Below are positions 1 through 7,291 of a stretch of 64,000 nucleotides of DNA, piece after piece. The stretch comes from Pseudomonas frederiksbergensis (GTDB lineage Bacteria > Pseudomonadota > Gammaproteobacteria > Pseudomonadales > Pseudomonadaceae). The position numbers and the translations under genes were made by a program. Within the stretch, counting starts at the first letter, position 1. Every line of letters starts with the position of its first letter. The stretch is from contig NZ_CP018319.1 in NCBI RefSeq assembly GCF_001952935.1, positions 4,484,001-4,548,000 of the forward strand, read 5' to 3'. The notes beneath the pieces were generated by a model, which ran no database searches, was not told the origin of the DNA, and worked only from the letters and a program-made list of their open reading frames with translations.

Positions 1-244
1 TGGCGCCAAAGATGAAGAATTTGCGTTCCGGCAGGTTCCACCAGACGGCCTGATGGCCACCCCAGTTCAGCCAGACCGTACCGAAATACAGCAGAAACAG
101 CCCGGCACCGCCCATCATCCGCAAGTTGCGGAACAGACCGGTGAAGGCGCGGGTGTAGATTTTTTCTCGAGAGGCGTAAAGATCGACGCTGGTGTTCGCG
201 TTCTTGGCAGGGGTGACGTCGTGTACCGGAATCTGATTGCTCAT
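1..244 (-). CDS. ccoG: Cytochrome c oxidase accessory protein CcoG, N-terminal part (cut by window edge)
   Basis: Reading the minus strand from the ATG at 244 gives about 81 codons with no stop before the window edge, beginning MSNQIPVHDVTP and continuing into a hydrophobic stretch (LFLLYFGTVWLNW) at about residues 50-62. This is the start of the CcoG/RdxA/FixG family, a membrane protein with iron-sulfur clusters that reduces copper during maturation of cbb3 oxidase. The cluster motifs lie outside the window. An ATG one codon upstream (247) is also possible; GGGA lies about 8 bases before that pair. Its place beside the cco operons supports the call. It appears to have its own promoter in 245-420. 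Confidence 0.9.
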   Translation of the reverse strand, partial: MSNQIPVHDVTPAKNANTSVDLYASREKIYTRAFTGLFRNLRMMGGAGLFLLYFGTVWLNWGGHQAVWWNLPERKFFIFGA

Positions 245-714
245 CATTGCATCCCACGGCAGTGGAAAAATGCCCCGGTCAGTACATGCCGACCGCGGTC
301 AAAAAGAGGTGCTGCAGTGGCGCAATGATACGCCTGTAGCTCTAGCGTAAGGGTGCGACCTTTGGTCGCGTTGGGTAAAAATCGCGGATGGTGTAGCAAA
401 TGTAACAAATCATGATGCAGGTCAATTGACTTGTTGAGTATAGCTGCCCGCGCAGCAGGGGTTGCGTCAGTGCGCCCGCAAGGGGCGTAACGAATCCGGT
501 TTGCTTGCTGCATACCTTATCCGGCCTTTGCATTTATATGAGTTGTAATGCATAGGGCATATTTTTTATGTATTTAACTTGTAAGTGTTGGGAAGTGTTG
601 GACATATCTTCTGTTGATCTAAAAGGGCTAATCATTTGTTAATTGTCAGTGGTCGATATATTTTGCAGTTGCTGCCATTGGGTGGCTGATAAATATTAAA
701 CGAAATGGATTTCT
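245..714. other. Intergenic region between ccoG and the phosphoesterase
   Basis: About 470 bases without a credible gene. The half nearest ccoG carries an ANR/FNR-like site (412-425) and a small hairpin, gcgacc-ttt-ggtcgc, at 355-369. The half nearest the phosphoesterase (about 500-714) is clearly richer in A and T than the rest of the window, like the gene that follows. Open frames here on both strands lack family resemblance and look like chance. Confidence 0.6.
412..425 (-). promoter_or_regulatory. ANR/FNR-like box upstream of ccoG
   Basis: On the minus strand the site reads TTGAC-CTGC-ATCAT, against the FNR/ANR consensus TTGAT-N4-ATCAA, so there is one mismatch per half site. Its centre is about 175 bases before the ccoG start. 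Oxygen control of ccoG by ANR would fit its role. The site is seen; the binding is inferred. Confidence 0.5.
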
Positions 715-1725
715 ATGAAGCTTTATAAAAAGAGTAAGTTGTTGGTGTGTTTTGCGTTGGCGATCGTTGTTCCCGTGGCCTATGGAGCCTCCTCTACAGA
801 AACACCGCACCACCTGGTGTTTGCTTCAGACTCGCAATACCCCTGGAGTGATCTTACCGATCAAGACATCACCGACCCAAATAAGGAAGCGCGCTCAAAG
901 GAACTAATAGAATTGCAATACTCCGATATTTCAAGCTTCAGGAAGCTGAATGGCGGTGCGTCCCGTATACCGGTGATGATCAATGGTGACATCACTGCAT
1001 TTGGTCATGGAGGCGAGCGCTCATACATAAAGTCGGTTTTCGATAACAAGCTGGAGGGCCTCTATGACTATGGTTTGGGTAATCATGACTATGCCAATAA
1101 TGTGAATGAATGCTTCTGGAATAACTGTGCGGCGGGAAGTGTCAACGACCTCAAGGATCGTTACTGGGGGAAGGTCGAATCCATGGATCTGGCGGCAAGA
1201 AGTTCAGGCCTGGGAAAGATCTATTACGGCAGTCTCGCCTACTCGAAAAGTGTCGGGGATGTGCACTTCGTTCAATTGAATAACGAGCCGACCTATACCG
1301 TCAGTTTTAGCTCTGGCAATCCGCTTTTTCCAACAGACTTTGAAATTACGCCTGCGCTTGACTGGCTGGAGAACGATTTAAAAAAGGCTCGGGAGCAGGG
1401 CAAGATCATCATTCTGAATATGCACAAGGTTTACCGGTGGAACGGTAACGATGAGCAAATTTCGAGATTCAAGCAGATGATCGAGCAATACAAGGTGACG
1501 GCGGTCTTCGGTGGGCATGACCACTGGGGCGCGGGGACTTATTATTCTTGGGATCGAACCAAGCATTTTGGTGATGTGCCGGTATTCCTCAGCGGCTCCG
1601 CTTCGCAGCAAACGTATTTGATTGCCGATCTTTCCATTGAGAAGCAGTCGCTCACTGTCAGCGTCGTTCGAAACAGCAATTGGCCAAGTCGCAAAGTCGA
1701 CAGGGTCATCCCGCTGCTCAAGTAA
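715..1725 (+). CDS. Secreted calcineurin-like metallophosphoesterase
   Basis: 336 residues starting with a signal peptide (basic MKLYKKSK, then a hydrophobic core to about residue 24, cleavage likely near AYGA). The metallophosphoesterase motifs follow in order: D39-S-Q41 (motif I, with Gln where His is usual), GD at 91-92, GNHD at 122-125, His237, and GHDH at 267-270. It should act outside the cytoplasm as a metal-dependent phosphatase or phosphodiesterase; the substrate is unknown. Codon use and base composition are more AT-rich than the flanking cco genes. It lies between ccoG and ccoP1 in the opposite orientation, which suggests later insertion. The ribosome site (AATGGA) is weak. Confidence 0.8.
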   Translation: MKLYKKSKLLVCFALAIVVPVAYGASSTETPHHLVFASDSQYPWSDLTDQDITDPNKEARSKELIELQYSDISSFRKLNGGASRIPVMINGDITAFGHGGERSYIKSVFDNKLEGLYDYGLGNHDYANNVNECFWNNCAAGSVNDLKDRYWGKVESMDLAARSSGLGKIYYGSLAYSKSVGDVHFVQLNNEPTYTVSFSSGNPLFPTDFEITPALDWLENDLKKAREQGKIIILNMHKVYRWNGNDEQISRFKQMIEQYKVTAVFGGHDHWGAGTYYSWDRTKHFGDVPVFLSGSASQQTYLIADLSIEKQSLTVSVVRNSNWPSRKVDRVIPLLK

Positions 1726-1735
1726 GCATGAAATG

Positions 1736-1774
1736 AAAACGGCCCCGTCAATTCTCATTGGCGGGGCCGTTTAG
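1736..1774. terminator. Bidirectional terminator between the phosphoesterase and ccoP1
   Basis: Stem AACGGCCCCG / CGGGGCCGTT with a 14-base loop, flanked by A-run on the left and TTT on the right, in the 70-base gap between two converging genes. It can serve both. Confidence 0.85.
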
Positions 1775-1795
1775 TGTTGCAGTCAGGCGTTTGCC

Positions 1796-2779
1796 TTACT
1801 GGGCGTCCGCCACTGGCGCTTTCTCACCGTGAGAGAGGCTGTAGACGTAAGCGGCCAGCAAGTGAACCTTGTCGTTGCCTTGCAGGTGTTCTTGCGCAGG
1901 CATTTGGCCCTGACGGCCGTAACGGATGGTCTGCTGCAGTTGCGCGAAGCTCGAACCGTAGATGAACGAGCCCGGGTGGGTCAGGTCGGGTGCGCCCATG
2001 GCTGGCGTACCTTTGCCGGCCGGACCGTGGCACGCCACGCAGTTGGCAGCGAACAGTTTCTGCCCGGCAACCGGATCGGCCTTGGTGTTTTCCGGCAGTT
2101 TGCGACCATCGAGATTGGTCAGTACGAACGCGGCAACGTTTGCAACGCCTTGTTCGCCGATCACTTCAGCCCACGCCGGCATGACCGCGTGACGACCGCC
2201 CATGATGGTGGTCTTGATGGTTTCCGCTTCGCCGCCCCAGCGCCAGTCGGCGTCGGTCAGGTTGGGGAAGCCATAAGCGCCCTTGGCGTCGGAACCGTGG
2301 CAGACCGAGCAGTTGGAGGCGAACAGGCGGCCACCCATCTTCAGGGCTTGCGGGTCCTTGGCGACTTCTTCAATCGGCATGGAAGCGAACTTGGCGAAGA
2401 TCGGGCCGAACTTGGCGTCCGACTTGGCCATTTCCTTTTCCCACTCGTGAACGCCGGTCCAGCCGCTCTGGCCGTTGGCGAACGCGGTCTGCTTTTCGTT
2501 ATCGAGGTAGTTGTACCCCGGCAGCAGGCCTTTCCAGTTACCCAGGCCCGGGTATAGCACCAGGTAGCCGAGGGCGAAGATGATGGTGCCCACGAACAGC
2601 ATGAACCACCATTTTGGCAGTGGGTTGTCGTACTCCTCGATCCCGTCGAAGGAGTGGCCAACCGTTTCTTCGGTGGCTTCGCTGCGCTGGCCCTTGCGGG
2701 TGGACAGCAGCAGCCAGGTCAGGGCGAAGATCGTGCCGAGACTGAGGACTGTGACGTACAGACTCCAGAACGTAGTCAT
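1796..2779 (-). CDS. ccoP1: cbb3-type cytochrome c oxidase subunit III, copy 1
   Basis: 327 residues. An N-terminal membrane helix (about 5-25), a second near 58-76, then two cytochrome c domains with haem motifs CSVCH (157-161) and CVACH (247-251). CcoP is the dihaem subunit that takes electrons from soluble cytochrome c and passes them to CcoO. The start overlaps the ccoQ1 stop by 4 bases (ATGA), so translation is probably coupled. Relative to copy 2 it has about ten extra residues near position 91. Last gene of ccoNOQP-1; a terminator follows. Confidence 0.96.
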   Translation of the reverse strand: MTTFWSLYVTVLSLGTIFALTWLLLSTRKGQRSEATEETVGHSFDGIEEYDNPLPKWWFMLFVGTIIFALGYLVLYPGLGNWKGLLPGYNYLDNEKQTAFANGQSGWTGVHEWEKEMAKSDAKFGPIFAKFASMPIEEVAKDPQALKMGGRLFASNCSVCHGSDAKGAYGFPNLTDADWRWGGEAETIKTTIMGGRHAVMPAWAEVIGEQGVANVAAFVLTNLDGRKLPENTKADPVAGQKLFAANCVACHGPAGKGTPAMGAPDLTHPGSFIYGSSFAQLQQTIRYGRQGQMPAQEHLQGNDKVHLLAAYVYSLSHGEKAPVADAQ

Positions 2780-2961
2780 TCTTTGTTACTCCTAGAAGCT
2801 TGCTCGACGTGCTTGATGGCTTCGGGATCATCCGCGAAAGGCAGCAAGGTCGCGTCTTCAAACTCCGACTTGCGCTTGGGGCTGAATACCCACAACGCCA
2901 GACCGATGAAGGCCACCATCACAACAACGGTGCCCAGGCCACGAATCATCCCGATATCCAT
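2776..2961 (-). CDS. ccoQ1: cbb3-type oxidase small subunit CcoQ, copy 1
   Basis: 61 residues with one hydrophobic segment (about 8-26, GTVVVMVAFIGLALWVF) followed by a basic KRK and an acidic tail. CcoQ/FixQ is a single-helix subunit that stabilises the cbb3 complex. It sits between ccoO1 (5-base gap) and ccoP1 (4-base overlap), as expected. GGTGA ahead of the ATG, inside the end of ccoO1, is the likely ribosome site. Confidence 0.92.
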   Translation of the reverse strand: MDIGMIRGLGTVVVMVAFIGLALWVFSPKRKSEFEDATLLPFADDPEAIKHVEQASRSNKE

Positions 2962-2966
2962 CTAAA

Positions 2967-3575
2967 TCACCGTTTGCTTTTGATGATGGTGCCCAGGCCT
3001 TGCAGATAGGCCACCAGCGCGTCCATTTCGGTTTTGCCCTTCACAGCATCCTGGGCACCGGCGATGTCTTCGTCGGTGTAAGGGACGCCGAGCGTGCGCA
3101 AGACTTCCATTTTCTTGGCGGTGTCTTTGCCGTCGAGCTTGTTTTCCACGAGGAACGGGTAGGCCGGCATTTTCGACTCAGGCACCACGTTGCGCGGGTT
3201 GTACAAATGCGCACGCTGCCAGTCATCGGAATAACGACCGCCGACACGGGCCAGGTCCGGGCCGGTACGCTTGGAACCCCACAGGAACGGGTGGTCCCAG
3301 ACGCTTTCACCGGCGACCGAGTAGTGGCCGTAACGTTCGGTTTCAGCACGGAACGGGCGGATCATCTGCGAGTGGCAGCCGACACAACCGTTGGCGATGT
3401 AGATGTCGCGGCCTTCCAGTTCAAGGGCGGTGCGAGGCTTCATGCCTTCGACCGGCTTGTTGGTGACGTCCTGGAAAAACAGCGGAACGATCTGGGTCAA
3501 GCCGCCGATGCTGACGGCGATAACCATGAAGAAGGCCAGCAGGCCAATGTTCTTCTCGACTGCTTCATGCTTCAT
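2967..3575 (-). CDS. ccoO1: cbb3-type cytochrome c oxidase subunit II, copy 1
   Basis: 202 residues with one N-terminal membrane anchor (about 10-30) and a single haem c motif CVGCH (64-68) in the typical GREIY/GRDIYI context. CcoO is the monohaem subunit that delivers electrons to CcoN. Its ATG shares one base with the ccoN1 stop (TGATG), so the two are translationally linked. Very similar to ccoO2 throughout. Confidence 0.96.
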   Translation of the reverse strand: MKHEAVEKNIGLLAFFMVIAVSIGGLTQIVPLFFQDVTNKPVEGMKPRTALELEGRDIYIANGCVGCHSQMIRPFRAETERYGHYSVAGESVWDHPFLWGSKRTGPDLARVGGRYSDDWQRAHLYNPRNVVPESKMPAYPFLVENKLDGKDTAKKMEVLRTLGVPYTDEDIAGAQDAVKGKTEMDALVAYLQGLGTIIKSKR

Positions 3576-5017
3576 CAGTGAGCTCCAACTACAGCAATCT
3601 GTTCAGCAGCTTTGGCTTCAGCCGGGTTCGAGGCACGTACGGTACGCCATACGTTGTAGGCCATGAACAGCATGCCGCTGGCGAAGAACGCACCGCCCAG
3701 GGCGCGAACGATGAAACCAGGATGACTGGCTTGCAGCGCTTCGACGAACGAATAGGTGAGGGTGCCGTCGTCGTTGATTGCACGCCACATCAGACCCTGG
3801 GTGATGCCGTTGACCCACATCGAAGCGATGTACAGAACAGTACCGATGGTTGCGAGCCAGAAGTGCGTGTTGATCAGGCCGATGCTGTGCATCTGCACAC
3901 GACCGAACAGTTTCGGGATCATGTGGTAGATCGCGCCGATCGAGATCATCGCTACCCAGCCCAAGGCACCGGCGTGTACGTGGCCGATGGTCCAGTCGGT
4001 GTAGTGGGACAGCGAGTTGACGGTCTTGATGGCCATCATCGGGCCTTCGAAGGTCGACATGCCGTAGAACGCCAGCGATACCACGAGGAAGCGCAGGATC
4101 GGGTCGGTGCGCAGCTTATGCCAGGCGCCTGACAGGGTCATCATGCCGTTGATCATGCCGCCCCAGCTCGGTGCCAGCAGGATGATCGACATCGCCATGC
4201 CCAGGGACTGAGCCCAGTCCGGCAGCGCGGTGTAGTGCAAGTGGTGCGGACCGGCCCAGATATACAGGGTGATCAGCGCCCAGAAGTGCACGATCGACAG
4301 GCGATAGGAGTAGATCGGACGCTCGGCCTGCTTCGGAACGAAGTAGTACATCATCCCCAGGAAGCCCGTGGTCAGGAAGAAACCCACCGCGTTGTGGCCG
4401 TACCACCACTGGATCATCGCATCAGTCGCACCGGCGTAGGCCGAGTAGGACTTGAAGAAACTGACCGGCAGGGAGGCGTGGTTGACGATGTGCAGCATCG
4501 CCGTCACAACGATGAAGGCACCGTAGAACCAGTTACCCACATAGATGTGCTTGGTCTTGCGCTTGGTGATGGTGCCGAAGAACACCAGACCGTAGGTAAC
4601 CCAGACGATGGCCAGCAGGATAGCCAGGGGCCATTCCAGTTCCGCGTATTCCTTGGTGGTGGTGTAACCCAGCGGCAAGGTAACGATCGCGCCGACGATC
4701 ACCGCTTGCCAACCCCAGAAGGTGAAGGCGGCGAGGCTGTCGGAAATCAGTCGCGTTTGGCAGGTTCGCTGCACGACGTAATAAGAAGTGGCAAACAGAG
4801 CACAACCACCGAAGGCGAAAATCACCAGGTTGGTGTGCAACGGGCGTAAGCGTCCAAAAGTCGTCCACGGCAGACCGAAGTTCAATTCCGGCCATACAAG
4901 CTGTGAGGCGATGAAGACACCAAGCCCCATGCCAAGGATCCCCCAGACCACCGTCATGATGGCGAACTGGCGGACTACCTTATAGTTATAAGCAGTCGGA
5001 CTGATTGCTGTGCTCAT
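3575..5017 (-). CDS. ccoN1: cbb3-type cytochrome c oxidase subunit I, copy 1
   Basis: 480 residues from the ATG at 5017 (MSTAISPTAYNYKVVRQ); the open frame extends further upstream, but the start is fixed by homology with copy 2 and by GGAACC 8 bases before the ATG. It is the multi-helix haem-copper catalytic subunit, holding haem b, haem b3 and CuB, which reduces oxygen to water and pumps protons. Histidine-bearing helices are visible (WYGHNAVGFF, WAGPHHLHYTALPDWAQ, GHVHAGALGW). First gene of ccoNOQP-1 and near-identical to copy 2 in the core. An ANR-like site lies about 90 bases upstream. Confidence 0.96.
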   Translation of the reverse strand: MSTAISPTAYNYKVVRQFAIMTVVWGILGMGLGVFIASQLVWPELNFGLPWTTFGRLRPLHTNLVIFAFGGCALFATSYYVVQRTCQTRLISDSLAAFTFWGWQAVIVGAIVTLPLGYTTTKEYAELEWPLAILLAIVWVTYGLVFFGTITKRKTKHIYVGNWFYGAFIVVTAMLHIVNHASLPVSFFKSYSAYAGATDAMIQWWYGHNAVGFFLTTGFLGMMYYFVPKQAERPIYSYRLSIVHFWALITLYIWAGPHHLHYTALPDWAQSLGMAMSIILLAPSWGGMINGMMTLSGAWHKLRTDPILRFLVVSLAFYGMSTFEGPMMAIKTVNSLSHYTDWTIGHVHAGALGWVAMISIGAIYHMIPKLFGRVQMHSIGLINTHFWLATIGTVLYIASMWVNGITQGLMWRAINDDGTLTYSFVEALQASHPGFIVRALGGAFFASGMLFMAYNVWRTVRASNPAEAKAAEQIAVVGAH

Positions 5018-5102
5018 TCTAAGGTTCCACGGTTTGGGTGTTTTATTAGGAGTAAAAATCGGCCGCAAGTATGGAGAAAGCGGGGGGTCATTGCAACGCG
5101 CC

Positions 5103-5116
5103 ATGACCTGGGTCAA
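5103..5116 (-). promoter_or_regulatory. ANR/FNR-like box upstream of ccoN1
   Basis: Minus-strand TTGAC-CCAG-GTCAT against the consensus TTGAT-N4-ATCAA. The two half sites are symmetric apart from the last base, and the centre is about 92 bases before the ccoN1 start, a workable activator position. ANR activation of the cbb3-1 operon is described in P. putida; its action here is inferred. Confidence 0.55.
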
Positions 5117-5459
5117 TGCTTTCAAAAGCTGATTCTGCGGCCTTTCCATGCGCCGCGTAAGGACAAAATTGGCCAAGGGCAAAATGTCGCAGCAGACGAA
5201 ATGGGTGAGGGGGTCAGGTCGGATGTAACGGGGTGTGTTCAAACCCGACGATCGGGTGACAGATGGCAATTGGCATGACAGCCGGTATCTACCAGCCTTT
5301 GCGGCCTGTCATCGAGTAGATTCGTCGAACACATCGGGTCGGGTCGACCTGGAACCGGCTCATGCCAGTCCGCATCGGGGGAAGCTTAGACCTGAATCCG
5401 GGGAACTGAAAGGAGGACCAGCGCAGGGGTGCGACACTTGGTCGCAAAGGGGCAGGGAA

Positions 5460-5485
5460 CTGCCGCATCCGGGAGAATGCGGCAG
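5460..5485 (-). terminator. Hairpin downstream of ccoP2
   Basis: Nine-base stem CTGCCGCAT / ATGCGGCAG with an 8-base loop, 15 bases past the ccoP2 stop. The following T-run on the minus strand is poor, so it may be a transcript-end stabiliser rather than a strong terminator. Confidence 0.45.
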
Positions 5486-5500
5486 CAGAGCAGTCGAGAT

Positions 5501-6454
5501 TTATTCGTGTTTGCCTTCAGCCTGCAAACGTTCGGTGCTCAAACCGTGGGACAAGCTGTAAACGTAAGCCGCCAGCAGTTGCACTTTGTCGTTGCCGAGC
5601 AGTTCGTTCTGCGCCGGCATATGACCTTGGCGGCCATGACGAATGGTCTGTTGCAACTGCGCCAGGCTTGTACCGTAGATAAAGCCGGCCGGTTGCGTCA
5701 GGTTCGGCGCACCCATGGCTTCAGTGCCCTTGCCGTTTGCCCCATGACAGGCTACGCACATGGTGCTGAACGCTTGCTGTCCGGCGTGCAGATCGGCGCC
5801 GTTGTCGGCAGGCAACGGCAGTCCGGCCAGGTCATGGCGCACATAAGCCGCAACGTTTTTCACCCCGGCATCACCCAGGATTTCACCCCAGGCCGGCATC
5901 GCGGCCATGCGACCACCCATGATCGTGGTTTTGATCGTTTCGGCGTTGCCGCCCCAGCGCCAGGTGGTGTCCGCCAGGTTCGGGAAGCCGAAAGCGCCCT
6001 TGGCATCCGAGCCGTGGCAAACCGCGCAATTGGAGGCAAACAGGCGACCGCCCATTTTCAACGCCAGCGGGTCCGTGGCCACTTCTTCCACGGGCATCGC
6101 CGCGAATTTGGCGAAGATCGGCCCGAACTTCGCGTCAGCCTTGTTCATCTCCTTTTCCCACTCGTTGACGCCGGTCCAACCGTTCTCGTAACCCGGCAGA
6201 ATGCCTTTCCAGTTGCCCAGGCCCGGATAAAGCACCAGATAACCGACGGCAAACACCAGCGTGCCGGCGAACAGCAGGAACCACCATTGCGGCAGCGGGT
6301 TGTCGTACTCCTCGATGCCGTCGAAGCTGTGGCCCATGGTCTGATCGACGCTGCCCTTGGTTTCGCCCTTGCGGGTGCCGATCAGCAGCCAGGTCAAGCC
6401 GATCAGGCTGCCAATGGTCAGTACGCAGATCCACGTACTCCAGAAAGTGGTCAT
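5501..6454 (-). CDS. ccoP2: cbb3-type cytochrome c oxidase subunit III, copy 2
   Basis: 317 residues with the same plan as copy 1: two N-terminal helices and two cytochrome c domains with haem motifs CAVCH (143-147) and CVACH (233-237). It lacks the ten-residue stretch after position 90 that copy 1 has, and it differs in the C-terminal tail. Overlaps ccoQ2 by 4 bases (ATGA). AAGGAG lies 9 bases before the ATG. Dihaem electron-entry subunit of the second cbb3 oxidase. Confidence 0.96.
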   Translation of the reverse strand: MTTFWSTWICVLTIGSLIGLTWLLIGTRKGETKGSVDQTMGHSFDGIEEYDNPLPQWWFLLFAGTLVFAVGYLVLYPGLGNWKGILPGYENGWTGVNEWEKEMNKADAKFGPIFAKFAAMPVEEVATDPLALKMGGRLFASNCAVCHGSDAKGAFGFPNLADTTWRWGGNAETIKTTIMGGRMAAMPAWGEILGDAGVKNVAAYVRHDLAGLPLPADNGADLHAGQQAFSTMCVACHGANGKGTEAMGAPNLTQPAGFIYGTSLAQLQQTIRHGRQGHMPAQNELLGNDKVQLLAAYVYSLSHGLSTERLQAEGKHE

Positions 6455-6669
6455 GGCCGGGTACTCCTTGTTTCAGGTTCTTGGGTGGCGTCATCGGGCA
6501 GGGGTTCATCGGCGAACGGCAGCAAGCGCGCTTCGGCGAATTCCGGATTGCGCTTTCTGCTGAACACCCACAGCGTCAGGCCGACGAAGGCCAGGAACAC
6601 CACGACCGTGCCCAGGCCGCGGATTATTCCACTGCTCATTACGCTTACGATTTCAAAGGGCATGGCCAT
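6451..6669 (-). CDS. ccoQ2: cbb3-type oxidase small subunit CcoQ, copy 2
   Basis: 72 residues from the ATG at 6669, which has a strong GAGGTG 4 bases upstream. The conserved CcoQ body starts only at residue 11 (MSSGIIRGLGTVVV), so an internal ATG at 6639 is the alternative, but that one has no clear ribosome site. A single membrane helix (about 19-37) is followed by SRKR and an acidic tail. If the upstream start is used, this CcoQ carries about ten extra N-terminal residues compared with copy 1. Confidence 0.85.
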   Translation of the reverse strand: MAMPFEIVSVMSSGIIRGLGTVVVFLAFVGLTLWVFSRKRNPEFAEARLLPFADEPLPDDATQEPETRSTRP

Positions 6670-6672
6670 GGC

Positions 6673-7281
6673 TCACCTCTTGCTCTTGATGGATGTGCCG
6701 AGCACTTGCAGGTAAGCGACCAGCGCGTCCATTTCGGTCTTGCCCTGGAGCGAGGCGACTGAACCTGTGATGTCTTCATCGGTGTACGGCACGCCGAGGG
6801 TGCGCATGGCGCGGATCTTGGTTTCGGTGTGGCTGCTATCGACCTTGTTGTCCACCAGCCACGGGTAGGCCGGCATCTTCGATTCCGGTACCACGTTGCG
6901 CGGGTTGTACAAGTGCGCGCGATGCCAGTCTTCGGAGTAGCGACCGCCGACGCGGGCCAGGTCCGGACCGGTGCGCTTGGAGCCCCAGAGGAACGGGTGA
7001 TCCCAGACGCTTTCACCCGCCACCGAGTAGTGACCATAACGTTCGGTTTCAGCACGGAACGGGCGGATCATCTGCGAATGGCAACCAACGCAGCCTTCTC
7101 GGATGTAGATGTCGCGACCTTCCAGTTGCAGCGCGGTGTAGGGCTTCATGCCTTCCACTGGTTTATTGGTCACGTCCTGAAAGAACAGCGGGACGATCTG
7201 GGTCAGACCGCCGATGCTCACAGCCAACACCATCAGCAGCATCAGCAGGCCGACGTTTTTCTCGATTGTTTCGTGTTTCAT
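6673..7281 (-). CDS. ccoO2: cbb3-type cytochrome c oxidase subunit II, copy 2
   Basis: 202 residues, aligned without gaps to CcoO1: N-terminal membrane anchor, then GRDIYI and haem motif CVGCH (64-68). Start at 7281 has GAGGAG 6 bases upstream, 10 bases after ccoN2. Monohaem electron-transfer subunit of the second oxidase. Confidence 0.96.
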   Translation of the reverse strand: MKHETIEKNVGLLMLLMVLAVSIGGLTQIVPLFFQDVTNKPVEGMKPYTALQLEGRDIYIREGCVGCHSQMIRPFRAETERYGHYSVAGESVWDHPFLWGSKRTGPDLARVGGRYSEDWHRAHLYNPRNVVPESKMPAYPWLVDNKVDSSHTETKIRAMRTLGVPYTDEDITGSVASLQGKTEMDALVAYLQVLGTSIKSKR

Positions 7282-7291
7282 GACGGACTCC

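Larger units (their letters stand above)
5018..5500. other. Intergenic region between the two cco operons
   Basis: About 480 bases without a credible gene. It holds an ANR-like site for ccoN1 (5103-5116) and a hairpin after ccoP2 (5460-5485). A short element at 5427-5445 nearly repeats the one at 351-369. The long plus-strand frames crossing it run antisense through ccoP2 and look like mirror frames. Confidence 0.6.

Noticed and set aside
244..533. Minus-strand frames of 89 and 63 codons upstream of ccoG
   Set aside because: They cover the ANR-like site and leader hairpin; no conserved features, so read as promoter DNA.
5429..6715. 428-codon plus-strand frame opposite ccoP2 and ccoQ2
   Set aside because: Antisense to genes with certain haem motifs; the composition is that of a mirror frame.
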